64,000 nucleotides of DNA. Source: Ochromonas danica (taxonomy: Eukaryota > Sar > Chrysophyceae > Chromulinales > Chromulinaceae). Below the pieces are notes generated by a model. That model made no database searches. It was not told the DNA's origin and saw nothing but the letters and a program-made list of their open reading frames with translations. This document shows positions 11,012 through 20,623 of the stretch, piece by piece. The stretch lies in NCBI GenBank assembly GCA_015146655.1, contig VKHL01000128.1, forward strand, positions 1-64,000. Direction: 5' to 3'. The position numbers were made by a program, and so were the translations under genes. Positions within the stretch are counted from its first letter, which is position 1; the number at the start of each line of letters is the position of its first letter.

Positions 11012-11448
11012 GATCACTGTAGACTGAGTAGAGGGATAGATTGTGACCAGATGCTCTTCATCCTGCGCTTCTACATCTTCTCTTCTGCTGACGGTCTTCC
11101 CAGAGCAAAGAAGAAAATTCTGTCAGTGAAATGTCTCTTCGAGATACCATACTGTGCTATCAGAGGAGGAGTTTGGTTTGATGCTTTTCACTTAGTCTAC
11201 AGAAGACAGAAGGGTTTCAATTCCATGGAATATTCCACAACTCTTCATGGATTTGATGGAAGGCTCTTCATTCCATGGAACTGAGTCCATCTAGACCTCC
11301 TTCAACAACAAGAACAAGAAGAAGAACAAAAATACCAAACACTCACCTCTTTTTTGCTCACATCTTATGTTGTTCCATACGGCTGAGTTCTTGATTACCA
11401 TGTCAGAACCTTTCCACACAATCTAAATACTGTTAAAAGGAAGAAGTT
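11012..11448. other. Divergent promoter region
   Basis: Lies between the starts of the multi-domain enzyme (-) and the Dabb gene (+). It contains a motif at about 11253-11281 (GATGGAAGGCTCTTCATTCC followed by ATGGAA) that recurs with few changes at about 13495-13530. An open frame at 11051-11284 has no recognisable product. Confidence 0.4.
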
Positions 11449-11801
11449 ATGTTGCACCACATCGTCGCCTTCAAGCTTCGTTCAAGAACATTACCGCTGA
11501 AGAAGCGGAGCAATTCGTGGCAGGTATTGAGAGCTTGCAGCAAATTGACGGCGTGATCGGCATCCAGTGCGGAGAGATCACCAAAACTGCCTACCCCAAT
11601 TACAATGATCGCACCAAAGGTTATACTCATTCTTTGTCAATTCTGTTGAGAGATGTAGATGCTTTGCAGAGGTTTGACAGCGATCCCTTCCATGACGAGG
11701 TAAAGCAGAAGTGGATCCTCCCTTTGATTGACAAGCAGGCAGATAGTCCTGTCTTGGTTTTCGACTATTTCGGCAAACTGCCTGAAGTGGTGGGGAAGTA
11801 G
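11449..11801 (+). pseudogene. Dabb (stress-responsive A/B barrel) gene with a frameshift
   Basis: The ATG at 11449 begins MLHHIVAFKL, a classic Dabb start. The rest of the domain (FKNITAEEAEQFVAGIESL ... CGEITKTAYPNYNDR ... YTHSLSILLRDVDALQRF ... YFGKLPEVVGK) is in another frame, so one base is missing (or two are extra) near 11480, around CTTCGTTCAAG. No intron of plausible length fits there. Everything else looks intact: about 117 residues, near the family norm, ending in TAG at 11801. Dabb proteins are small dimeric beta-barrels, some of them enzymes. This could be a young pseudogene, a base-call error, or less likely a programmed shift. Confidence 0.7.
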
Positions 11802-12370
11802 TCAGCTGGAATGACTCTCGCTGATGTAATGCTGTTATTGGTAGATTGCGGTCTCTTGTAGTCACTACCTGTTATGTAAATGCTGTTTAGCAGCATCTCT
11901 TAGTCGTTAATTCTGTAAAGGATCATAGTCGTTGCCAGTGATATGGTCTAGTGGCAGTAGATTATAATTGCCTAGTAATTATAAATCAGCGTATTACTTC
12001 TTTTCTTTGTTCTTTACTTCATTATTACATCCCACCATCTGAAAAAGAGAAATGAGAATTCTTTAATGTGAGAATGTTGAAATTGCCTAATGTTATTTTT
12101 GGCCAGCAAGGCAGTAGATTCATCAATTTCCTTACGAACTATCAGGAGAGGGTCAGGACTCTCATGATACCCTGTCTCTCTGTCTTTTCATTCTTGTGGC
12201 GGTTCTCTTACACTGCCTCTGTCTCTTCATAAGTCAACGAGTATTGCTTCTTTCTAACGACTTACTGCTTACTATTCGTAATGTTTGGAATAGATTTGAA
12301 TCTTGTTGCTATAATTGCAGCACATTCACGCAAGGTTTTCATTAAATTAGATTTCTTCTCTTGGCTACTT
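11802..12370. other. Intergenic with methyltransferase relic
   Basis: Apart from the relic at 12062-12170, this AT-rich stretch between the Dabb gene (+) and the next gene (-) shows nothing I can name. Confidence 0.4.
12062..12170 (-). pseudogene. Relic of a SAM methyltransferase gene
   Basis: Read on the minus strand, the segment encodes EIDESTALLAKNNIRQF, closely matching EIDESTGLLAKSNIEKF of the intact methyltransferase 2 kb away (13839-14741). The preceding codons also align (DPLLIVRK against RPFLMTVG). The nucleotide match is equally clear. Outside this stretch the similarity fades. It is a broken duplicate of about 35 codons with no start or flanking domain. Confidence 0.7.
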
Positions 12371-13719
12371 TTAAAAGAGCATTGTTCTGCGAGAAAACTT
12401 CTTGAAGTATTCCTTGAAGGCTTTTTCATCCTCAAATCCTTTACGAATTCCAAATATTTTCTCCATGGCAGGTGCAATATCATGTGAAGTGCATACCTCC
12501 GTGATTTGGCCTTTAGAGGAGAAAAGAATTTGAAAACTTTGTCGTGCAGTAGCTCCTGATGCGGTAGGAAAGTTCAATAGAAAATCCAATTCTGTGGACG
12601 AAAAGTAACGATTGCTCATATAGTATTCTCCACCATACCCTTGCAAACGACTACTAGCTTCCTCATTGAAATGCATCAAATCATAATGAAAACACTTCAG
12701 ACGCAGCCAAAGGTCAACATTGTTATGTAATTCTATTAGCCTTCTGTCACGATTTAATACGTTTTGAAATCGAGCAGATATGTAGTCCATGAAGAGTGTC
12801 TCTTTGGGGTTTCCTCTCAAGAGACATTTCATCCAAACTTGTCTGGTTAGCTTCACTTCTTGCCGTTGATGATTTTGATCTTCAGATGTAACGACCACAT
12901 CAAATGGGCTGATTCCTTTCTCAGCATCTGCTCGGATTGATTGTAACAATGATTCAGCATGAAGACATAGTCATGGACCAAACAGTTGGTCAGATTCCTG
13001 CTGAATCACAACCATATCATCCATATCATCAACTTCTTCCATTTCAGCTGCAGAAAGAGCCCACGCAGTCTCGGGGGTGTCCTCTATATTAACGGTTGGA
13101 GTCAACTGAGGCGTCGTTGCATTTGGGGATTTGTTGCTGCTTTGAAAGCGCAATTTAAACACATTACCTTCTCTACAGCTGTTTTCTTGTATTAATAATC
13201 TTAAAACTTCAATTCTAGGCACTCGAATCCAGACCTTTGTCATGCTGTCCTCTAACCAGCAATTAATCAAAGGTCGCTGACCCAGGATAGTGTCAAAGTT
13301 GAGTGGGTTCATGCTTTCCTGCAAACTGCATTCATAGATTGCTCCTTCATAATCTACTATTATAAGCATTTTCTCGTTGATAAGCAAGCACATGTTGTTG
13401 ATAATATCGCGTGTGATGAAAATTGGCCCGTTGTGCAGTCCCTCCCAGACATCTTGAGTTGCAGTTCCCTTCTTAAGTTAACACTAGGATGGATTGATGG
13501 AAGTCTCCTCATTCCATGGAAATGAATGAGTTAATTTGACCTTAGAGATAATCTAAACCACCTCCAGCAAAGAAGTCAAGGCAAAGGAATGTCTGCACAA
13601 GATCACTCACTATGAAACCAACTAAGGTCAAATGTATTCACACAGAGAACATAAACACTGATGTTGTTTGGATCATAATTAACAATAAGTCTTCCTTGTA
13701 GATTCAGAACAAGAGGAGC
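12371..13719 (-). CDS. Unrecognised multi-exon gene with an in-frame TGA
   Basis: Three coding stretches in order on the minus strand. About 13719-13630 reads VLNLQGRLIVNYDPNNISVY. About 13450-12974 runs from WEGLHNGPIFITRDIINN through MLIIVDYEGAIYECSLQE to QQESDQLFGP. 12970-12371 contains AEKGISPFDVVVTSEDQ and ends FSRRTMLF. The last two are in the same frame and are separated by one TGA (12973-12971). A 51-nt intron (12978-12928, donor GTCCAT, acceptor GAGCAG) would remove it in phase, but GTCC is unlike the other donors here. The first half has beta-propeller-like strands. No family recognised; the 5' end was not found. It may be a live gene with an unusual intron or a decaying one. Confidence 0.5.
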
Positions 13720-13838
13720 ATGCCTTACAAATCACTTTTCAAACATTTGGCTCCCCTCTTCTTCGGAACTCAACTCTTACAGAACAGTTGCTTAGTAACG
13801 TACGCAAAGATCAACTAATTGAAAACACATGACCAACA

Positions 13839-14741
13839 CTAGTCATCCCTCACAGAGTTGACTGCGTAAATATAAACATGAAAATTAGCTCCAAAAAAGA
13901 GACTAAGATAGGGAGCATCATAAACAAGATTGATGCCAGGAATTTCTTGAATCGCACGAAGTGCTCCACCACAGTACAGACTGGACAAGAAATACACGAT
14001 GTAGAGTGTGCTACAGTTTGAAGCAAATCGACGTAGAATTCGTGCATAGATTCGATGTGCTTCATTTTTCTCAACTGTCCAAAGTGGCTCATACATGAAT
14101 AGAATTGTCTTACAAGATCTATCTTTTACAATCGATGGAAGTTGATAATTCCCCATATCCATGACTTGAATTGTAATCGACTGGGACTTAATTAAATGCT
14201 TTCTCTCCATATGAAATTTCTCAATATTACTTTTGGCCAGCAAGCCAGTAGATTCATCAATTTCAACACCAACTGTCATTAGAAAGGGTCTCTGGATCGC
14301 AGTTAGCAAAGGCCAGCCTACTCCACAGCCAAAATCAATGAAAACAGCTTTGCCATAATCAGTTATGAGACCATCGAGCTGACCCCACATTTGTTCAATT
14401 GCTGATGAACTCAAAGGGAAATGAGCAGTGTTATGTGTTTCGTTCTTCTCAAAACCAAGCATTCTACTGTTGCCATTATCCCCATTCATATCATAGACTT
14501 TAAACTGACCTGTAAAATCCATCAAGCCCGGATAAGTAGTCAATTGATGTGTATGAAGAAAATAGTAATGTCCATAACATGCTTTGGAAAACTTCCATGA
14601 TCCGCTATAGAAGTTAACAACAGTCTGCAAGGCTAAGGATAAGAAGTAACAAAAGTCATGCCAATAGAAGTGAAAGTGGTTTTGCACTGCAATGTAGAGA
14701 CATTTCATCACCTTGAACACCAAAATGACTTTCGCAATCAT
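13839..14741 (-). CDS. Class I SAM-dependent methyltransferase
   Basis: A single exon of 300 residues with ATG at 14741. Motif I is clear (VFIDFGCGVGWPLLTA), followed by the acidic end of strand 2 (GVEIDESTGLLAKSNI) and a motif like IQVMDMGNYQLP. The post-motif region (TILFMYEPLWTVEKNEAHRI) resembles DOT1-like and general Rossmann methyltransferases, but I see no specific DOT1 landmark, so the substrate is open. The N-terminal ~90 residues are aromatic-rich and unassigned. A relic copy of its core lies at 12062-12170. Confidence 0.75.
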   Translation of the reverse strand: MIAKVILVFKVMKCLYIAVQNHFHFYWHDFCYFLSLALQTVVNFYSGSWKFSKACYGHYYFLHTHQLTTYPGLMDFTGQFKVYDMNGDNGNSRMLGFEKNETHNTAHFPLSSSAIEQMWGQLDGLITDYGKAVFIDFGCGVGWPLLTAIQRPFLMTVGVEIDESTGLLAKSNIEKFHMERKHLIKSQSITIQVMDMGNYQLPSIVKDRSCKTILFMYEPLWTVEKNEAHRIYARILRRFASNCSTLYIVYFLSSLYCGGALRAIQEIPGINLVYDAPYLSLFFGANFHVYIYAVNSVRDD

Positions 14742-14865
14742 TGTTCGGATTGATTATTCATTATGAGATTCTTGCTTTACAAACATTTGACCCTTCGAAG
14801 GCGTTATTATTCAAACCTTGGCAAGCATCAAGTCAAATAATAACTCCCAACTGCCTGAATCCTTC

Positions 14866-16552
14866 CTACCAACATCTTGATCGTTTGGTTATCGTTATTT
14901 CATCAATTACTTCGACCTCATCGGAAGCATCAGAATTAATTGTAAAAGTGGCGGTGTTATTATTCATACGACCAGTTCGCTCAATTACTTTAGGAATCGT
15001 TGAATCCGTTGAATTAGCACTGCCAAATCGTTTTGGATGCTTTGATTTACGAGCAAAAGACTTATCAAAAGACTGGTGAGTTGACCTGGAAGATTGTGGC
15101 TGACTTGGTGACTCTTTTTCATGAGATGACTCCTCAGTATAGTTCCTCAAGACAGAGATTGTGTTTCCAGCACAAAGCAACGAGGTATTCTGATCTTTCC
15201 ATTGAAATGATTGCTCTTCATCAACTTGGTTTTCATTGGTAGTCCCATTCATAGGCTGATTACTATGGAGGTGAAGATGTTGGTAGTAATGATGAAGGTA
15301 CTTATCCATACTATTTGATTTCTCCATGGTAGATGGAAGCAAGTCAAAAACAAGATGTTTGTCAACGTTCAGCTGGATCTGACCTTTCAATATTAATATT
15401 GATGATGTTAACTGGGATTGTCTCACATTGTTCACAGTGGTGTTATTGGTGTTATTAACGGCAGCATGGCTATTATTAACAGCAACATCCTCCATCTCAC
15501 CAAATTTAATGCGAGCCTGACGACGACGAAGACCATTACTATCCACTGTGTCTTTATTTATTTCATATTCTCCATTTCCATTTCCATTATTACCATTTCT
15601 ACCATGATGACTACTCCCAATAGGCTTTTCTCCTTTTTGTGAAAGGATTGTCTCTTTCTCATCAATAGATTTTAATTTGTTCTTTTCTTTCTCAACTTTC
15701 TTTTTTTCTTTCCATTGTGTTTTCATTTCTTTTAATAAATTCAATTCTAATGATCCATCAAATCGAAAATTAATGCACTTGGCGACAAGATTAGATTCAC
15801 ATGCTTCAAATGCAGTTTGAAATTCCATTTGAAATACAGTATTTGGATATTCCAATCCTGCCACTTTACGAATATTCTTATCCTTTTCAAATGATTCTAA
15901 ACGAAATGATTCCAGCCACACACCATGATGATATGGAGACGTGAACTTATTCAATTGTCCACAGGGACGGATATAGATTTTCTTTTCTAACTTTAATTCT
16001 GCTATTCCTATATCATTTTCAATGGAAGGTTGTCGAATATAACCTATGGAGGGCCAATAAGGAAGTCTATCAGATAGTTTAGCCCAAAGTTTGACTTGTT
16101 TGGTGAAAGTTGATTCTGGGAAGATTCGTTTACTATCTTTGATGTCTTCATCATAGGAGTCACCCCAGCCAATATAATGAATTCGATAAACAGGCTAAGC
16201 ACGAAGCAAGAATAACAAATTGATTAAGAAAAGCAGAACTGCCATGTCCAAGAAAGGAGGTTACCTTTCCTCGCACTTGTTTTATTCCCACGATAACAGC
16301 TGGACAATAGACAAATTCTGCTGACAAAACATCAATGAGATCATCCACTTTCCAACAAGGTTGAATGCCAGCTTCAAATCCTTGCTTGCTGTTGTGTCGC
16401 CCTGGGACGTGACAGAAGAAGCGCCAGTCAGCCTTTTTCAAGGAAGGAGCACGCGCTGGGGGTGAAGAAAGATGACACTCATTCTTAATCTTACCTTCAC
16501 TCACAGCTTGGACAGGATCCAATGGGTGACTAGTTGAGAGAGTGCTAGCCAT
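14866..16552 (-). CDS. Chromatin reader with chromo-barrel/Tudor-knot and PWWP-like segments
   Basis: Two exons, 16552-16265 and 16194-14866, joined in phase 0 across a 70-nt GTAACC...TTAG intron; 538 residues. The splice rebuilds a chromo-barrel: CWKVDDLIDVLSAEF ... VIVGIKQVRGK joined to PVYRIHYIGWGDSYDEDI. It is followed by a PWWP-like start (VKLWAKLSDRLPYWPSIGYI). The rest is a charged, Asn/Gly/Ser-rich, probably disordered region with a Lys/Glu-rich coiled coil (KEMKTQWKEKKKVEKEKNK). Chromo-barrels bind methyl-lysine or RNA and PWWP domains bind methylated nucleosomes, so a chromatin-complex subunit is likely. ATG at 16552 (MASTLSTSHPLDPVQ) is chosen. Confidence 0.78.
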
Positions 16553-16890
16553 TTTGTCTGTGTTGTTTTGTCTTTTTGTTGAGGAAGCCAAGCCAAGCCC
16601 ACGCAACGACCAACCAGTGCACCACAGAGCAAAGGGACTGAGTCCTTTGCATTTGTTCCTTTAAAGTGTTGGATCAAAACAAGGTGCTTCTGTGAAGATG
16701 TTGCCAATCGATTAGCACGTTCAGTTCTTCTCACTATTCTCTTAGTTGCCAACTTTCCATTGCAGTAATGCTTTCGAAAGGATCAAAAGTGAGACATGCA
16801 GAGGATAGTCTAACAAGCAAAGTTTACATTTGGCACCGTCAATTTAATATAACATATCTAAAGTGAACAGAGAAAACTACCATTGACTCG
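16553..16890. other. Intergenic
   Basis: Upstream of the chromatin-reader gene. A GC-richer patch at about 16580-16640 gives overlapping open frames with no support. Nothing else seen. Confidence 0.35.
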
Positions 16891-17656
16891 TCAGAAGGAA
16901 TGAGATACAGAGGCCTTGTTAATCCACGCTGTTGTATTTTGAAGCCAAGCCACTTGATGTTGAAAAACACTAATTTCTTCTTTAATACTCCTTTTCAATA
17001 GTTCCCCTTTCCATGTGAACTTGGCTTTTAGAAATTTTAAAGGTTGGATAGCATATCGAATAGATTCTTTGTGAGATGTATCTATCAAGCGTTTTTGATT
17101 TTCAATACGTCTTCATAAGTCTGGCAGTAACGTAGAAAACTGTTCCTTGCAATATCGGAGACATTGGGCTTGTGCAAAACAGCTGCAGGGTATGATGGCA
17201 AGCATCCGATTTGTACATTTGTGAGGCACTGTAGATAGCAAAGTTAAGCAGTTAAAATGTCCAATTTCCCAAAAAGACAGGTTGTACTCTGCCCTGCGAG
17301 AGCAACGAGGAGAAGAAGAGTCAAGTTACGTTTAACTGCTGAAATCTTCCAAGAATGGCGTATTTTACAAAATTTGCTGACTTCCGACTTGCGATCTTCT
17401 TCGTTGATGGAATCGAACAAGTCGAAGGGGGGTCACAGCAGCACCGACTGCTGACAATTCCAGTTTTGTGCGGGATTGATTTTTCAGCAGAAGTGGAGCT
17501 CGGCAGTGCTTCAGACAGAGCAGTGCCTCCATGGCTGCCCCGAAGAGAAAATAGGAGGTGTTGGTCTATGCCAGCTGACCATGTCTCTGTTTTGTTGCCG
17601 TTGTGGAACTGAATGACATTATCATAAGTAATTGATTGAAGTAAAACAACGAGCAA
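16891..17656 (-). CDS. Unresolved small minus-strand locus
   Basis: Several pieces look coding but do not join cleanly. An ATG frame near 17550 (MEALLCLKHCRAPLLLKNQS, Arg-rich, like a mitochondrial presequence) can splice in phase (GTAAAA...CTCGCAG) to AEYNLSFWEIGHFN. A good acceptor (TATCTACAG) at about 17229 opens a frame reading PAAVLHKPNVSDIARNSF that ends KIKNA-stop near 17090. A third frame, 17088-16891, reads RYAIQPLKFLKAKFTWKGEL. These may be exons of one gene or chance. No family recognised. Confidence 0.28.
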
Positions 17657-17664
17657 ACCAAACC

Positions 17665-19796
17665 ATGCATAAGAAGAAAGATACTAACAAAGCAAGATTT
17701 CTTTACATTTATGCTCTTGGTAAGATTATGAAGGAATTGATGTTGTTTTTTGTCTTGCCTGGCGTATGTCCCTCATGCTGTTTCCTTGCTTAGGTGTTTG
17801 TGTGATGTGCGGAAGACAAACCTTTCAGTGGCATATTGGTAAGTGGAACATAACCACATACCATACATACACCCCCCATGTGATCGTGATCACTGACTTG
17901 TTAATGGATGTGATGACAGGCTTTGGAAAGTATGACGCTTTTCTCTATGGTATGGCGGTCCTGGTGTACGTTGTCGCCTTCACCATGTTGACCTTCAGCT
18001 TTGTTGAGCTGATCTCCATCGTTCCCTTCTCTGGTGGATGCTATGGCTACTCTCGTTGTGCGTTGGGTCCCGCTGTGGGTTACGTGGCTGGCATGTTCGA
18101 AACAGCGAAGTACATTCTCTATGCCACATTCAACATTCGTCGTTTGGGCGACATCTTTCATAACATCTATGGTTTTGAGGAGAAATATGAGATCATGATT
18201 TGGCTAGCCTTCTTGGTCGCCTTCAATCTCATGCATCACTTTCAAACAAGGATGCTGTGGTGGACGATAGCTTTAGTGGGCTTCGCGATCTTCGTAACTC
18301 AGGTGATCTTTATCATGGGATCGACGAGTGCAGGGACGGTGACGAATCTTAGTGCTTCTCAGTGGGACAATAATCCGGCCCACTTTGTGGAGGCCCTACC
18401 ATACGCTACCTACATGCTGTCAGCTCTTGATGCAGTTCGCACATGCGTGGATAATCAGGTAGATGCCATGTGATTTGATGTGGATGCTGCTGTCACTTGT
18501 TGTCTGTACATTAGTTTGTTTTGCTGACAACAACACTATTTTCTCACTCGTTTGTTAGCAGGGAAGCGATATTGTTCCTAGAGCTTTGCTTCATATATTG
18601 GCTTGGTCGACTGTAGCTGGTGTGGCTTCCATTGTGGCTCAAGCCGCTTACGTTCATGATGACGAATCTCTCATCAATGAGCATTATGCTTATACTGTCG
18701 GGTTGAGGATGGCGTTGAACCTCAATGCTGACGACAAGTTCGTGACTCTGTTTGCTTTACCAGGTTCCTTGGGGTGTTGCTTGGGGTTTCTGTATTGTGC
18801 TTCTCGTCAGGTTAGATCGATGGCGAGCTCAGGTTTGTTGCCTCCTATCCTGGCCAAGGGAGGGGGTCAGAAAGTGAGAGACAGCAGTCAACCAGTAGCT
18901 CAAGCCAGTTCCGTTGTGCCTGGTGACGGTGCAGAAGTGAGAAGGGGCAGTAACCATGGCAGTACTCAGAGAGGAGGTGCAGACGCACAGGACTTCTCCC
19001 ATGGTAGCAAGCCTACGGTGGCGGTATTTGCCTCTTCTGTGTTGTGTTTCAGCTTGTTGCTTGTTGGCCACTTTCTCATAACCGAGTACTGGGATATTTA
19101 TACCCAAATGGGCCAGCTATTGAATTCGTCTATGTATCAATTTCTGATGATATCTTATGTTGTGTTTTCTACCCGTTTTTCGAATATGGAGAGAGGAATC
19201 AAGAGTCCCTTCGGCATCCCTGGGGCCTTGCTTGCTATGGGCTTCTTTCTATTGCTATTTATTGTCTGTCTGCATGACAATCCCAAAACTAATACAGGAT
19301 ATGGGATTACGTTGGTTGTGTTCACAGTGTCTATCTTGATTTATTACGTTGTGGTAGTTCAGCACCGTCAGTTCTTCTCGAAAGAAGAACAGGAGAAGTT
19401 CATGAAGGCCTATGTTGTGAATGGTGAGTATCTTTTTTCCTGCGCTTGTCGTTGTTTGTTACATAGTTGTAGTATGATCTAAGAGCGATGGGTTGTAACG
19501 TGTTGTTTGTTATGTGGTGTGTGTGGATGTGTGTGTCTTGGATAGCAAACAAGACTCGCAAGCGAGGCAAGTCTGGCAGTAACAGCAGACAAAGCGGCAA
19601 AAGTACGAGTGTACTGGGTATTCTTGCTGGAGCTGCAATGCTTTTCCAGCCTAACGCTTCTCGAGGAGTGAGTAATCGCAGTGGCAGTCGTGGATCTTCG
19701 ATGTCTGGTCAAATCAAGGCATCAACTAGTGGTAATGTCAATGTTGGTCGTAATAACACGGTAGTTCCTGCTCAGCTGACGGGAAGTATTGAATGA
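17665..19796 (+). CDS. APC-superfamily permease, ethanolamine/amino-acid type, copy 1
   Basis: Five exons: 17665-17719, 17794-17838, 17920-18458, 18562-19423 and 19546-19796. The phases sum to 584 codons. The start region reads ALG then VCVMCGRQTFQWHIG, FGKYDAF, the APC pattern of the first broken helix, followed by SFVELISIVPFSGGCYGYSR and FETAKYILYATFNIRRLGD. About 12 membrane helices are visible. A hydrophilic loop (GGGQKVRDSSQ to FSHGSKP) and a basic Ser/Gly-rich tail are extra. Closest family I can name is the ethanolamine permease-like branch of APC, which takes up ethanolamine or amino acids by ion coupling at a membrane. The first intron is 74 nt and not a multiple of three, unlike in the other copies. 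Confidence 0.88.
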
Positions 19797-20623
19797 TCGT
19801 TTCTGTACGCTATTCGAATTATTTGTTTGTCAGACTGCTTTGTCAGTCGAGAGTTGCAGCGAGGAGTGTTTTGTTCCTTTGGCTATAATGTGCTGATAGT
19901 ACCCCTCTTTGCATTGTATTGCTTTTCGCTGTTCTCATTCTTTCCTGTTTTTGTTGAGGTATTGCTTTTCACATTTCATTCTTTGATATTATTTTGGTAT
20001 TATGCTAGCTGCAAGCTGGGTTATGAAGAAACTTTTATCATATTATATCGGTAGATTGGTTTTCAACTCTCGTTGAGTAACGCAATTATCCTTAAATCAA
20101 ATTTCTTCCTACAACGACTTGGCAAAACCTTCTTTTAATGTTAGTTAGAAAGTATATTAACTAAATTTACTGTTTACTGGTAGTTTGGTACTGTGCACCA
20201 CCTGGTCAGATTACTAGTTCCATCCCTGCGATTTTGGACAGATTCGAATTTCCCATTCGGAATTCAAAAAGTCGGAGGTCTCGGCGTGTCGTTTGAAGTC
20301 CAATGGATGAGAAGAAAACTAGAAAATGGCAAAGATTAGACTATTCCTATTTATTCGCTGTAGTTTGGACTTTGGAAAGAGGAAAGTCTAAAACCAAGTG
20401 TTTAAAGTCTAAAATCCAAGACCATGGCTTTCTCTTGTTTTCTCTTGTGCTGAAAATTCCGGAATTGCAGTTTCGCACATTGCTGCTCTGTACAGAATAT
20501 TTGCAGAAGCGAAATAGGCAGTGACCCTGACCCTCTGATTCTCGTTGTCACAACAGAAATGACACAACTAAATGTCATTATCATAAGTAATTGATTGAAG
20601 TAAAACAACGAGCAAACCAAACC
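19797..20623. other. Spacer between permease copies 1 and 2
   Basis: Holds the 3' region of copy 1 and the promoter of copy 2. It contains related short blocks (GTCTAAAACCAAG, GTCTAAAATCCAAG near 20388-20423). Short open frames here have no support. The same spacer recurs at 22733-23559. Confidence 0.6.

Noticed and set aside
12971-17100. Alternative genetic code with TGA as sense
   Set aside because: TGA ends the permease copies, the lipase and the first partial gene, so it is a normal stop here.
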